Assembly (NCBI GenBank): GCA_002238855.1
Contig: MPND01000008.1
Span: 39,589-103,588, forward strand
Origin: SAR202 cluster bacterium bin90
GTDB lineage: Bacteria > Chloroflexota > Dehalococcoidia > Lucifugimonadales > JADFKI01
Reading direction: 5' to 3'
DNA length: 64,000 nucleotides
How positions within the stretch are numbered: the stretch's first letter is position 1; every line of letters starts with the position of its first letter. Of this stretch, positions 51,683-60,154 are shown in pieces. The notes under the pieces are model-generated. The model worked only from the letters and a program-made list of their open reading frames with translations, had not been told where the DNA came from and did not search any database. Made by a program: the position numbers and the translations under genes.

Positions 51683-53026
51683 TTACTTGCATTCTGCCGG
51701 CCCAGGGTGCGCCGCAGCGTCCTTCGCCTTCTTTGAGCGTCCCTTCTGCGACTTGTCCTTCACGGGGGTTATCCGCATCGTGTGGCTCTCGGTGGGCATG
51801 ACGACCTGCTCACGAATCTCCGGATCAACCAGCTCGTTGAAGGCGTCGAAGTCGATGGAGGTGCCGGGCTTTGTGCTGAGAGTGAGCTTGTAGCGCTGAC
51901 CGTCTACCTCTATCTCGTCGCCCGCGCGCTTGGTCTCGATGTAGTGCGCCTTGATGGCCTCGGATGCCGTCTTCTTCTCCTTCGTAGCGGGGTTGGAAGG
52001 CGTCTTCGGGATGCGCGAGCTGGCGTTGGCCCAGATCCTGACCTGTTCGAAAAGCTCCTCGTCGCTCAGTCCGCCCTCGACTACAAGTTCCGGCTCGGCG
52101 GCGTTGCCGCACATCGAGCGGAACGGGCAGGACTTGCAGTTGGCATCTCCCTGCGGGTACTCAGGCTCAGGCACCTGGCCCTTGATTATCATCGCGGTGA
52201 CCTCGTTGATGCGCTCAAGCGCGGCGGCGTAGGCCCTCTCCACGCGGTAAGCGGGAACGCGCTGGGCTCGCCACTCGAACTGGTCGGATGTGCGCTCCAT
52301 CGTGGCGATCACGACGTCGGCAATCTCTCCGAACAGAGCCTTGCTGTACAGCGCCGCCTGCTCCACCGCCTCGGGGTTGCTGACGTCAACGCCATAGGTC
52401 CAGGCGTACTCCGCCATTCCCTTGCTCCTGGTCTTTATCTCCAGGACGGCAGGCATGCCGTCAGCCTTGTTCGGATGCAACGCAACGCCGTCCGGATGGC
52501 CGGTCAGGACGACGGGCCCGTGCCGCAGGATCACGCCGTCCTCCTCGTTTATGATCCAGCCTTCGTCTCGCATCGCCTCCTTGACGAAGCCCTCAAGCAG
52601 GTGCCCCTGCGCCATCATGATGCGGTTGCGAAGCGGTTCCGTGTCGCTCTCGGGGAAGCCGAAGGCCTCGTATGCAAGCCGTCGCATGCACTCGCGGATG
52701 CCGGACATGCGAAGCTCCATGCTGAACACCGCCTTGATGTTCGGCCTGTCCATCGACATGTCCATTTCCGAGTGACCGTTCTGGGAGAGTCCGTTCTGAG
52801 AGAAACCGTTGCCGTAAGGCACCAGACCCTCATAGGACGCATCCTCATGGGATACGCCATTGGCGGATTCACCGTTAGGGGACGCGTCCGCGGGGCATTC
52901 CTCGTGGCTGCTCTCGGTCGCACTTTCGGATGTGCTCACTTCGAGAGTGTTGTCTTCAACTGCGAGCTCGCCGGCTGCGACCTCGGTGATTGTGACCTCT
53001 TCGGTCTTGGCTTCAATCGTTACCAT
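51683..53026 (-). CDS. Cas4/RecB-like PD-(D/E)XK nuclease
   Basis: 447 residues from ATG 53026. After an acidic, low-complexity N-terminus (~85 residues, NGFSQNGLSQNGHSE repeats), the nuclease core shows LTGHPDGVAL (Asp) and VLEIKTRSKG (ExK), and CKSCPFRSMCG near residue 320 with an upstream Cys (GIRECMRRL), the four-cysteine iron-sulfur layout of Cas4/AddB-type exonucleases. Such 5'-3' exonucleases resect DNA ends; with the Rad52-like annealer it could form a recombination pair. No cas genes are nearby. Confidence 0.82.
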   Translation of the reverse strand: MVTIEAKTEEVTITEVAAGELAVEDNTLEVSTSESATESSHEECPADASPNGESANGVSHEDASYEGLVPYGNGFSQNGLSQNGHSEMDMSMDRPNIKAVFSMELRMSGIRECMRRLAYEAFGFPESDTEPLRNRIMMAQGHLLEGFVKEAMRDEGWIINEEDGVILRHGPVVLTGHPDGVALHPNKADGMPAVLEIKTRSKGMAEYAWTYGVDVSNPEAVEQAALYSKALFGEIADVVIATMERTSDQFEWRAQRVPAYRVERAYAAALERINEVTAMIIKGQVPEPEYPQGDANCKSCPFRSMCGNAAEPELVVEGGLSDEELFEQVRIWANASSRIPKTPSNPATKEKKTASEAIKAHYIETKRAGDEIEVDGQRYKLTLSTKPGTSIDFDAFNELVDPEIREQVVMPTESHTMRITPVKDKSQKGRSKKAKDAAAHPGPAECK

Positions 53027-53119
53027 ATCTGTACCTTCCCGCCCTAAGGGCAAGCTGTCTACTGGTGATGAAGCGGCCGGAGAACGTTTCCGCCCGCCTC
53101 GTTGGTCTCTGAGTCCCGA

Positions 53120-53659
53120 TCAGCTCTGGTTTTCGCCGATGCAGGTGTGGCAGAAGGGGTTCGGATCGAAGTTCTCCGACTGCTCGAACTTCCGAAACTC
53201 GGCCATCGTCTGCCACGCGACGTCCGCGGTCCTGAGCCCGCATATCGTCTGCCTGTCGCCTTCCTCCTCTACGAGGTGGAGCGTGTCCTCGTTTGCCGCG
53301 CAGCAGTCTCGCGCCGCCTCCGGCGTTCCGAAGCCGCGCCCACAGCAGTCGCAGCTGTAGCCCTCCCCTTCGTGGTCAACCGGGTAGAACTGGACCTTGC
53401 CGCAATAGTTCTCTCGTATCTTGTCGAGGTGATGGTCGCACATCGGGGTGATGTCGCTCGCCCTAAAGACGAACCAGTCCGAGTCCTCGCCGCACCTGCG
53501 GTCGTTCTCGAAGAACTCGCAGACGGGCGGCCGGTCGTCTGCGTCGAAGCTCTCCTTGCTGAACGTGCCGCAGTCGTCGCAGGAATGCTGGTACTGCTTG
53601 AGTTTCGCGCCGCAGGCGTTGCATTCGAACACCTTCACCTCTTCTTGGCTGCTGCTCAC
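53120..53659 (-). CDS. Cys-rich multi-zinc protein
   Basis: 179 residues with CNACGAKL, CDDCG, CEFF...C, CDHH, CDCCGRG, CC, and CHTC, enough for three or four zinc sites; the first is a zinc ribbon. Acidic linkers. No family recognised; likely a protein- or nucleic-acid-binding adaptor. Confidence 0.6.
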   Translation of the reverse strand: MSSSQEEVKVFECNACGAKLKQYQHSCDDCGTFSKESFDADDRPPVCEFFENDRRCGEDSDWFVFRASDITPMCDHHLDKIRENYCGKVQFYPVDHEGEGYSCDCCGRGFGTPEAARDCCAANEDTLHLVEEEGDRQTICGLRTADVAWQTMAEFRKFEQSENFDPNPFCHTCIGENQS

Positions 53660-53744
53660 TAGATTTCCTTTCCTGGCTGATAGGGGACGGTGAGCGCCAC
53701 CGGATCGTACGGCAGCACTCCCTGTCTGATTCGCGTAGTCCGAG

Positions 53745-53975
53745 CTAGGCGAGAGCAGGCATCGCCGCGCGGTGGCAGAGGCAGCGCACCGCGTCAGGCT
53801 CGTCCTTCGCGTGCTCGTAGCAGATGTGCTCGCTGCCGAAGTACCCCTCGGTCCCGCTCGTCACGAACTCCGCGAGCTTCGTGCAGAGCGGCCTGGCGCA
53901 CTCGGTAATGACGAAGAAGCTGGCGTGCTGCGCGTTCATCCGGGTTGTGTTTCGGTTGTCAAGGAAGTTCCTCAA
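53745..53975 (-). CDS. Hypothetical Cys/His-rich protein, paralog of 37684-37956
   Basis: 76 residues with CARPLCTKLAEFV, EHICYEHAKDEPDAVRCLC. The conserved Cys, His and the CYEHxKDEPD motif match the protein at 37684-37956. Start may be ATG 53939 (shorter). Function unknown. Confidence 0.6.
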   Translation of the reverse strand: MRNFLDNRNTTRMNAQHASFFVITECARPLCTKLAEFVTSGTEGYFGSEHICYEHAKDEPDAVRCLCHRAAMPALA

Positions 53976-54087
53976 TTCGACGTCTCCTGTTCATTCGTCT
54001 TTAGCTGATGTTTCGTCTGACTCGGAGGGCGCGAATGCGACACAAGACCTCAGCAGCCTTCTCCTCCTTGTCTGTCTGAAATGAGCA

Positions 54088-54114
54088 AGCCCCGCGGCGA
54101 TATGCGGCGGGGCT
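54088..54114 (-). terminator. Hairpin after gene 54140-54637
   Basis: AGCCCCGC/GCGGGGCT stem followed by TGCTC; 26 nt past the stop of the gene and 113 nt before the next start. Confidence 0.6.
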
Positions 54115-54139
54115 GTCAGTGTGGAAGCTATTCGCTACG

Positions 54140-54637
54140 CTACGCAAGGGTCATCTTCCTCCTGGACGGACGGCGCAGTGAGGCGTTCTTCGCCCTGCTG
54201 TTGAGCACGGCGCTCCTGTTGCGCTTGCTGCGGCGCCTGTCGCTGATGAACCTGTTCATCTTCCCGGCTATGACCTCGATGCGCCGGCGTTGCTCCCTGG
54301 CGTCCGACTCGGTGACCGCCTCGTAGATGGCGTCTTCCATCTCCCCCTCGAAGATCTCGATCTCGTCGAGCATGAGCGCGAAGGTCTCCGCCTCGTACTG
54401 GTCATGGTCGTAGAGCAGGCCGTCGAAGACCCGCACGTTGCTCTCTTCGAAGCACTTTCCGTTGCGGGCGTCCAGTTTGGCTCCCTGGTTAGCATGGAAG
54501 CCCCAGCCGGTCTTCGGCGTGTCGTCCGCGCGCTCCAGGTGCCTGTTGTCAGCGAGGAACGCCTCGAAGTCCGGGTCGCGGATGATGTCGACCGTGATCG
54601 TCGTGTTGGTGATGGTGTTGAGGTGCTGGGTGGTCAT
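54140..54637 (-). CDS. Hypothetical protein with basic tail
   Basis: 165 residues: acidic, helical first two thirds (LMLDEIEIFEGEMEDAIYEA) and a very basic C-terminus (SDRRRSKRNRSAVLNSRAKN). AAAGGAACACC precedes the ATG. The tail could bind DNA. No family recognised. Confidence 0.55.
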   Translation of the reverse strand: MTTQHLNTITNTTITVDIIRDPDFEAFLADNRHLERADDTPKTGWGFHANQGAKLDARNGKCFEESNVRVFDGLLYDHDQYEAETFALMLDEIEIFEGEMEDAIYEAVTESDAREQRRRIEVIAGKMNRFISDRRRSKRNRSAVLNSRAKNASLRRPSRRKMTLA

Positions 54638-54705
54638 TGGTGTTCCTTTCCGGCCATCGGCCTTCTCACTTATTGGTTGATAGCGTCCGGTTTGATGGGC
54701 AGTCG

Positions 54706-55247
54706 CTATGCCGCCCTGATGTATCCAGTCCTGTACAGCCTGGTCCTGCGCCGTCTTCGTGCCCTTTTCCTGAGAGGCTCGATTTCTGTCGGCGCTGCGG
54801 GGCAGTCGGCTGCAAACTCAAGGCATCTCAGTCTTGCGTCGCCGAGAATGGTGCTGACGACCACGTTCTGCGGATCGGTGCGCCATTCGTGCGGGCTTGC
54901 CAGGGGAACCGTAATCTCCTCGCCGCAGCCTTGCGGGTTGCGGTGAAGTGGGCGACGCAGATACGCTCGCAGGTCGGGCAGATGTCGCCGAGGAAGGAGA
55001 CCTCCCTCCCCTCGTAAGGGAGCTTGCCCCTGTCGGTCACGATGCTTATCGCCTGCAAGAATGTGCCCGAGGAGACGCCGGTGTAACCCTTTCCGATCCG
55101 GGTGGACCTGCCGCAGAGGCCGTGGTCCCACGAGCTGTTGGCGTTGCTCATCGGGCTGAACCGCGTCGTCCAAATGCAGCGCGGCCGCTCGGTGATGAGC
55201 CGGTCGGCGTAGCTCCTTGGCTGCAGGTTGATGTTCTGGGTCGTCAT
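54706..55247 (-). pseudogene. Frameshifted gene (or sequencing error / programmed shift)
   Basis: From ATG 55247 (GGAGGTGC site) the frame reads MTTQNINLQPRSYADR ... GKLPYEGREVSFLGDICPTC, with CPTCERIC a zinc motif. Around 54930 the coding signal moves to another frame: EEITVPLASPHEWRTD and VVVSTILGDARLRCLEFAAD, ending in a basic tail (RRRRTRLYRTGYIRAA) at 54706. One base gained or lost in a G-rich stretch explains it. Without the shift the first frame continues as an R/P-rich tail to 54828. Confidence 0.55.
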
Positions 55248-55334
55248 AGTTGCACCTCCTTAGTGCTTGTAGATTTGTTGAGGTTTGTACTCTCTCGCCA
55301 GCCATTGATACGTGGCTGGCGGCAGGACACAAAC

Positions 55335-55366
55335 GAGGGCGCGACGACTTGAGCCGCCGCGCCCTC
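55335..55366 (-). terminator. Hairpin between 55373-55726 and 54706-55247
   Basis: GAGGGCGCG/CGCGCCCTC stem 7 nt past the DUF2958 stop. Confidence 0.6.
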
Positions 55367-55372
55367 TGTTAG

Positions 55373-55726
55373 TTATATCGCCGCTATCGCAGCCCTGATC
55401 TCGCCGAGTGGCGTGGGGTCCCAGTGCAGGTCTCGTTCCACGACGGGCACCGTTCCGGCCACCACGACCTCAGACAGTTCCGTAAGGTCGAAGTAGCCAA
55501 GCTCGCTCTCAAACCCGTCAACCAGGCCGAAGCAGACGCCGGAGTTGGCATCCCACTCGGTTATGTACCAGGTCCAGTGGGAGATGATGCTGAAGAGCTT
55601 CACCACAGCCTTCACCTCATCCGGATTCTCCGCACCGTCGTTTGCATACAGCGGCGGTATCTTCTCGCCGAGCTCCTTCGTGATGAGCGCATGCCCGCGT
55701 CGTCTTCTGTTTCTGTCGTGCCACAT
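55373..55726 (-). CDS. DUF2958 protein
   Basis: 117 residues. ALITKELGEKIPPLYANDG, HWTWYITEWD, FGLVDGFESELGYFDLTEL and ERDLHWDPTPLGEI follow the DUF2958 pattern closely. The family is common on conjugative plasmids and ICEs, usually near antirestriction and RadC genes; function unknown. Confidence 0.85.
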   Translation of the reverse strand: MWHDRNRRRRGHALITKELGEKIPPLYANDGAENPDEVKAVVKLFSIISHWTWYITEWDANSGVCFGLVDGFESELGYFDLTELSEVVVAGTVPVVERDLHWDPTPLGEIRAAIAAI

Positions 55727-55756
55727 TGGCCGTGCCTTTCCTGTTCATGAAAGCCG

Positions 55757-55784
55757 GAAGCCCCACCTCGAAAGGCAGGGCTTC
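55757..55784 (-). terminator. Leader hairpin ahead of the DUF2958 gene
   Basis: GAAGCCC/GGGCTTC stem with CCT/AGG inside, 31 nt before the ATG. Confidence 0.55.
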
Positions 55785-55809
55785 GTGTCGCTGGCGGCTG
55801 CGGGCGTGA

Positions 55810-56610
55810 TTACCTCTTGATGCTGTCGCGCAGAGATGTCAGTTCTGCGACCCGCTTGTCTATCTCGGACACTTCGTTCTCGATGTGTTGAGCGAGCCTG
55901 TCGCCGCCCGCGAGGATGTCGTCAAAGCTCTCCGCCAGACGCGAATCCCGCGCCGCGCGCTCGTAGGCTTCCCGCTGTCGCGCATCCGAAAAGCGCATCT
56001 CCGAGCAGTACACTCGGCGGTGCCGAAGGTCTGCGGGGAAGGCCGCACCGCAGGGGAAGGTCCTCCGGCTCTCGGCGCAGTCGACAAGCTGCATGACAGG
56101 CTTGTGCCACCGGCACCTCTGCGACCCGAGCCTGCTGAAGTTCCTGTCCCAGTTCACCACCTTGATCGCCACGGTCTCGCCCTCCTCCGTGACACCGAGG
56201 TAGTAGTTCTGCCACCGCCGCGGAAAGCTGGGCTTGTCCAGCAGCGTGACTACCAGGTCGTATCCCACGGGCCTGGCCATCGTGAAGAACTCGTCGAGGG
56301 TCTCGGTCGCCAGGGCGACGTCGAAGAGGGTGGCGTAGAATCGGGTGGACACCATGTCGCTGCTTCCTGCCGGCAGTCCCTTCAGGATGCCACTGTGCGC
56401 GTCGCGCGCGTCTGCCGAGTCCATCCTTATGGTCGCGATGCTGACTTCCGAGTAGGATTCGAGCTCTTCTCTGAGAGCTTCGATGCCTGCCTTCTCACCT
56501 TCAGTCAGTGTTATGTGGTTCGTTGCGATGTTGCGCTCGGCGTAGGTGATGGTCTCCTGGAGCTGAAGGCGCGTTACCGAGTCCACCATGTCGATCTTTA
56601 TTTCTGTCAT
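55810..56610 (-). CDS. Hypothetical protein
   Basis: 266 residues from ATG 56610 (GGAGGGG). N-terminal helical part (QLQETITYAERNIA, GEKAGIEALREELES), central beta-rich part, and a C-terminal coiled coil (IENEVSEIDKRVAELTSLRD). No family recognised. Confidence 0.6.
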   Translation of the reverse strand: MTEIKIDMVDSVTRLQLQETITYAERNIATNHITLTEGEKAGIEALREELESYSEVSIATIRMDSADARDAHSGILKGLPAGSSDMVSTRFYATLFDVALATETLDEFFTMARPVGYDLVVTLLDKPSFPRRWQNYYLGVTEEGETVAIKVVNWDRNFSRLGSQRCRWHKPVMQLVDCAESRRTFPCGAAFPADLRHRRVYCSEMRFSDARQREAYERAARDSRLAESFDDILAGGDRLAQHIENEVSEIDKRVAELTSLRDSIKR

Positions 56611-56637
56611 GTCCCCTCCAGTTAAGAGCAATAGAAA

Positions 56638-56667
56638 AGGCCCCGCCGGCAAGAGCCAGCGGGGCCT
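56638..56667 (-). terminator. Leader hairpin plus U tract ahead of gene 55810-56610
   Basis: AGGCCCCGC/GCGGGGCCT stem followed by TTTTCTATTG; 28 nt to the ATG. Confidence 0.75.
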
Positions 56668-56692
56668 GAGATGATTGCGGACTGTGACCGCC

Positions 56693-56944
56693 CTAGTCGG
56701 GGCAGATGCAGTGCCGGCGCAGGTCAAATGCGCTCAGTTTCCGGAGGTCGGGCATAGGCCCTTCTCCCTCCACGGTAACCCAGACCACATCGCCCCTTCG
56801 CTGAACGAGTGGAAGTGAGCCACCTTTGCCGTCCTCGTACGCCCGCCACATTCCTTCTTCGATCAGGACGGCTTCATGCAGGCAATTTAGCAACCTGCCT
56901 CCGGCGGGCGCGTTGAGGAGCTCTTCATCAGTGTAGTTACTCAC
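56693..56944 (-). CDS. Hypothetical small protein
   Basis: 83 residues, starting DEELLNAPAGGRLLNCLHEAV, a start resembling small phage proteins with a DUF2591-like ABA fold; identity not certain. GGAGTAAACC precedes the ATG. Confidence 0.5.
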   Translation of the reverse strand: MSNYTDEELLNAPAGGRLLNCLHEAVLIEEGMWRAYEDGKGGSLPLVQRRGDVVWVTVEGEGPMPDLRKLSAFDLRRHCICPD

Positions 56945-56992
56945 TGGTTTACTCCTTTCGCCTAGATTTGCCGTCTGATTATAAGGCCCTTT

Positions 56993-57334
56993 TCAGGGAT
57001 GCCGAATCTGAGTCTTTGTCAGGTGGATGAAGCCGCATTCTCTGTTGTAGTAGGCGCGTCCAGCCGCTCCGGATATCGCCTTCTGAGCCTTATCCCAGTC
57101 GGGATAAGCAATCTTCCCGTCCCTGCGGCACTGCAACACGGTCCTTCCGAACCTCTCAATGACGCCAAGCCAGCCGTTGCCTCCAGAGAGTTCGGCGTGC
57201 TTGAAGCGAAAGTCGGTGGTCGAATGGCATATGTTGCACATTAGTGTTCCCGGCAGATTCGTCTTGCGCCAGTTGTAACGCTGAGTCAGACCCGCGCCAG
57301 AGCAGGTCTCGCAATGCATATCCTTGCGCTTCAT
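56993..57334 (-). CDS. Hypothetical zinc protein
   Basis: 113 residues; CETCSGAG and CNICHSTTD form a DnaJ-like or ribbon-type zinc site; the middle suggests a compact beta fold, and the start at ATG 57334 follows GGAAGGAAATACC. No family recognised. Confidence 0.6.
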   Translation of the reverse strand: MKRKDMHCETCSGAGLTQRYNWRKTNLPGTLMCNICHSTTDFRFKHAELSGGNGWLGVIERFGRTVLQCRRDGKIAYPDWDKAQKAISGAAGRAYYNRECGFIHLTKTQIRHP

Positions 57335-57350
57335 GGTATTTCCTTCCTCC

Positions 57351-57494
57351 CTACTGGGTCGTAGCCTTGCGGGCCCTCTTCGCCTTCTTGCTGATCTCGC
57401 GCTGCAGCGTCATGACCGACCTGCCGCGCACCTGCATTCCGTATCGCTTCTTGTGCCTCTTGTTCTCGCGGCGCTCTCCCTTCATCGGTGCCAA
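57351..57494 (-). CDS. Small very basic protein
   Basis: About 47 residues; TTG 57494 is 8 nt after AAGGAG (an ATG at 57485 has no site). Sequence is mostly Lys/Arg (KGERRENKRHKKRYG, KKAKRARKATTQ). It could bind nucleic acid. Between gene 56993 and hairpin 57525. Confidence 0.5.
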   Translation of the reverse strand: MAPMKGERRENKRHKKRYGMQVRGRSVMTLQREISKKAKRARKATTQ

Positions 57495-57524
57495 GATGTT
57501 CACTCCTTTCGCTGGTGAACGAAA

Positions 57525-57552
57525 AAGCCCCACCTGTTTCCAGGAGGGGCTT
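57525..57552 (-). terminator. Leader hairpin plus U tract ahead of gene 57351-57494
   Basis: AAGCCCC..CCTG/CAGG..GGGGCTT stem followed by TTTTTCG; 31 nt to the start. Confidence 0.75.
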
Positions 57553-57575
57553 GAAATAGTTTGGAGCCAGTTGCC

Positions 57576-57956
57576 CTATTCGGTCTGTCGTATCAAGGTG
57601 TCCGCGCGGTCGCGCCTTGCGACCGTGCGGTAGGTGCCGTCAGGCAGGTCGACGACATCTACTATGGTGTGGTCGTCGTTCATCACGACCGCGCCGTTGA
57701 CGAGCGTCTTCAGGAACTTCTCGGTGCTTACCGCGGCGCTGCCGTCCTTCGTGTTCACGTTCGGCAGCTGCCCCTCGCACACCTCGCTCGAAATGTCCTC
57801 TGCGCTCACGGTCTTCTCCCCGAGGCGCGAGTACCAGGCGCGGATGAAGTCGAACTCGCTGGCGTCGCTTGACGTCTCGCGGCAGCGGACGCACAGCCCG
57901 TTCTGAATGTCGTGGCCTGTATAGGTGGTGCCGGCAATCTTGCAGGTGATTCGCAT
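57576..57956 (-). CDS. Hypothetical zinc protein
   Basis: 126 residues; C5 and CVRCRE form a possible zinc site at the N-terminus. Remaining sequence acidic alpha/beta. Next gene upstream ends 11 nt away. Confidence 0.6.
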   Translation of the reverse strand: MRITCKIAGTTYTGHDIQNGLCVRCRETSSDASEFDFIRAWYSRLGEKTVSAEDISSEVCEGQLPNVNTKDGSAAVSTEKFLKTLVNGAVVMNDDHTIVDVVDLPDGTYRTVARRDRADTLIRQTE

Positions 57957-57967
57957 TCGCCGTCCTC

Positions 57968-58273
57968 CTATTCGTAGTGCGGGCGGTGGCTGGGATAGCT
58001 CTCGCCAGCACGCGGCTCGATTACGATCTCATACCTGCCGATCGACAGCACCGACGAGACCTGCGGCCTGCCGATGTTCAACTGGGCGAGCTCGGCGGTA
58101 TGGGCGTCGCGGATGACGTTCGCTGCGGAGGGATCGAGCGTCTTGCCGAGGCAGGAGACGAACTCCCCCGTGGGATACCACCAGCCGCCCTCCTCGGCTC
58201 CGCCGTAGGCGCGGTCGACCAGGTAGAGGTTGACGTGCTTGAGCTTCCTGTCCTTAGTGAGTGTTGCGTTCAT
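57968..58273 (-). CDS. Hypothetical protein
   Basis: 101 residues, with YLVDRAYGGAEEGGWWYPTG. This segment recalls small phage proteins of unknown function. AAAGGAATCGCG precedes the ATG. Confidence 0.6.
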   Translation of the reverse strand: MNATLTKDRKLKHVNLYLVDRAYGGAEEGGWWYPTGEFVSCLGKTLDPSAANVIRDAHTAELAQLNIGRPQVSSVLSIGRYEIVIEPRAGESYPSHRPHYE

Positions 58274-58321
58274 CGCGATTCCTTTCGCTTTGGCCGATGT
58301 GTGTGCGGTTCGTGTCCGTTG

Positions 58322-58546
58322 CTAGGCCCTGACGAGCTGGCGCCTGTAGTTGCGCTGCAGAAAGAGCTTCAGGGCGGAGTAGGCGATGTCCTTGCCGTTG
58401 ACCTCGCTGATGCCGATCTCCGTGAGCGCCTTGTCGGCGGCCCTGATGATCTGGTTGGTGTTGCTGAACTCGATGGAGAGGTTGGTGCAGCCGCGGCAGC
58501 CGCAGTCTGCGCTGTGTCCCAGTTCCTTCTTGACTTTCTCGATCAT
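58322..58546 (-). CDS. Hypothetical small protein
   Basis: 74 residues with CGCRGC near the N-terminus and helical C-terminal part (AADKALTEIGI, YSALKLFLQRNYRRQ). No family recognised. Confidence 0.55.
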   Translation of the reverse strand: MIEKVKKELGHSADCGCRGCTNLSIEFSNTNQIIRAADKALTEIGISEVNGKDIAYSALKLFLQRNYRRQLVRA

Positions 58547-58601
58547 TGAAATGTCCCTTCTGCCTGATGGCTATTTGTGAGGTGCCTGGGTTGCTAGGAA
58601 A

Positions 58602-58628
58602 GCCTGACGGGCGCGAGGCCCGTCAGGC
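58602..58628 (-). terminator. Leader hairpin ahead of gene 58322-58546
   Basis: Perfect 10-bp stem GCCTGACGGG/CCCGTCAGGC followed by TTTCC. Confidence 0.7.
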
Positions 58629-58693
58629 GCTCGGGGCGAATGTGAGGAATGAAGCCGTCAGGGGCGCTCAGAAGATCGTCGGGGCCTGCGCGG

Positions 58694-59734
58694 TCATGCT
58701 GCGGCTTCAGCAAGCGCCTCCTCTGCGACCATCTCGTCGTCTTCGTCGGAGGAGTAATCCGGTAGGGGGTTATCGCGCAGGACGTGCTTTATAACTATCA
58801 TCGCCTCACGGATGGCCTGTCCCAGCAGGTCCGGCTTTTCCTCAATGGAGCGATACCAGCTCAAAATGTACGCCGCGCTGCGCTTGGACTCGTGCGGGAA
58901 GCCGTAGTGCGTCAGGAGGGACGCAGTGGCAAACTGCACAACCATCTCCTCATAGGCGTATTCGACGGCCTTCTCGTCGTGGAAGTCGGCCTCGTGCTTC
59001 TCGAAGCGGGCGAGTTCGCTGGGAGCGCCCGTGGCGTGCATCATCTCGTGCAGGAGAGACTGCACGAAGCGCTTTGGCTTGAGGTATTCCTGCGGAGGGG
59101 GCAGCACAATCGTGTGAGATCCCGGTCGGTAGTGGGGCGCGTACACGAAAGGCTGCTCGATGAACTGAGGCTCAACCTTGAAGTTGGTGAGCGCATGCTC
59201 CTTGACTGCCTCGATCCGCTCCATGACGGGGGTGTCGCCCCAGTTGGACTTCTGGAGAGGCGGGATGTCCAGCTCCTCAAGGTTTGCGAACTGCGTTACG
59301 TTGAACACGCGGAAGGTGCGGAAGCGCACTGCGACTACCTCCTCCTTGCCGGTGTCCTCGTTAATCTCCTTGATGAATACGGGGGCCCAGAGTGTCGTGG
59401 TCTTCTCGCCCTTGAACTCGGCTCCGATCTCCTTAGCCTTCCCGACAGTCACGAAGCGCGGGTCGTCCCAGCCGTTCTGGAAGCTGCGAATCATGATCAT
59501 CAGGAGGTTGTAGAACCCGACGTACTGGTGCCTTGTGAAGGCGTTGTGGGGCATGCGGCTGAAGCGCCCGACGTCGAACGGCAATACCTCGCGCTCGAGC
59601 ACCTGCTCCTTGATGGACAGCAGATACTCCAGAATCTTCTGCTCCGGAGTCTGCTTGACCAGGTGGGACCCGCTGTTGCCGCCACGCCGACTGCCCGTGT
59701 ACTTCTTGCGTGAATACCTCTTTCTGGCTGCCAT
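58694..59734 (-). CDS. ardC: ArdC-type antirestriction protein
   Basis: 346 residues. A basic N-terminus and a ssDNA-binding-like domain (FYNLLMIMIRSFQNGWDDPR, AVRFRTFRVFNVTQ) match the ArdC N-terminal domain (DUF1738); the C-terminal metallopeptidase-like domain has LLHEMMHATG near residue 220 (HExxH) and a later acidic helix (YAYEEMVVQFATASLL) that could give the third ligand. ArdC protects entering ssDNA of conjugative plasmids from host restriction. It supports a conjugative-plasmid/ICE origin of this DNA. Full length. Confidence 0.8.
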   Translation of the reverse strand: MAARKRYSRKKYTGSRRGGNSGSHLVKQTPEQKILEYLLSIKEQVLEREVLPFDVGRFSRMPHNAFTRHQYVGFYNLLMIMIRSFQNGWDDPRFVTVGKAKEIGAEFKGEKTTTLWAPVFIKEINEDTGKEEVVAVRFRTFRVFNVTQFANLEELDIPPLQKSNWGDTPVMERIEAVKEHALTNFKVEPQFIEQPFVYAPHYRPGSHTIVLPPPQEYLKPKRFVQSLLHEMMHATGAPSELARFEKHEADFHDEKAVEYAYEEMVVQFATASLLTHYGFPHESKRSAAYILSWYRSIEEKPDLLGQAIREAMIVIKHVLRDNPLPDYSSDEDDEMVAEEALAEAAA

Positions 59735-59790
59735 GGATATTCCTTTCCTGACACTGTTGGTGCCTACATACGCGCCGCTCTACACGCAAA

Positions 59791-59818
59791 AAGCCCCCGG
59801 CAACGGAGCCAGGGGCTT
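59791..59818 (-). terminator. Leader hairpin plus U tract ahead of the ArdC gene
   Basis: AAGCCCCTGG/CCGGGGGCTT-type stem followed by TTTTTGCG; about 56 nt before the start. Confidence 0.7.
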
Positions 59819-59869
59819 TACGATTTCGACAATCAGTTGTCGTGTTGGCTATTCAGTTGTTCTTGCTGC

Positions 59870-60064
59870 TTAGCTCCAGAAGAACAACGCACTGGAGATG
59901 GTGTCCAGAACCGCCGCAGGTGCCGCCTCCATTACGCCGTGCAGGGGCACGAGCATCTCGTCGCCGAACAGGACGGCGGATGCCATCAGCAGGAACGTGG
60001 CGGTGTTGAGCAGTCCCAGGAGCGCTCTCCTGGCAATGACGTGAACCAGTCTGTTTCTGAACAT
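59870..60064 (-). CDS. Small membrane protein
   Basis: 64 residues from ATG 60064 with a GGGAGGGAGG site. Basic N-terminus, then a hydrophobic helix (LLGLLNTATFLLMASAVLFG) and a second weaker one at the C-terminus. No family recognised. Confidence 0.5.
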   Translation of the reverse strand: MFRNRLVHVIARRALLGLLNTATFLLMASAVLFGDEMLVPLHGVMEAAPAAVLDTISSALFFWS

Positions 60065-60083
60065 TTCCTCCCTCCCAACGGAA

Positions 60084-60113
60084 AAGCCCACCGGGGTAAA
60101 TCCCTGCGGGCTT
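60084..60113 (-). terminator. Leader hairpin plus U tract ahead of gene 59870-60064
   Basis: AAGCCCGCAGGG/CCCCGGTGGGCTT-type stem followed by TTCCGTTGG; 20 nt to the ATG. Confidence 0.65.
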
Positions 60114-60154
60114 GCTGTATGTCGCTTATTGCCCGAATCAGCTTTCCGGACCCG

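Noticed and set aside
51683..53026. Cas4 as a sign of a CRISPR-Cas locus
   Set aside because: No repeat-spacer array or other cas gene is present; the protein stands with a Rad52-like annealer on the same replicon, so a recombination role is more likely.
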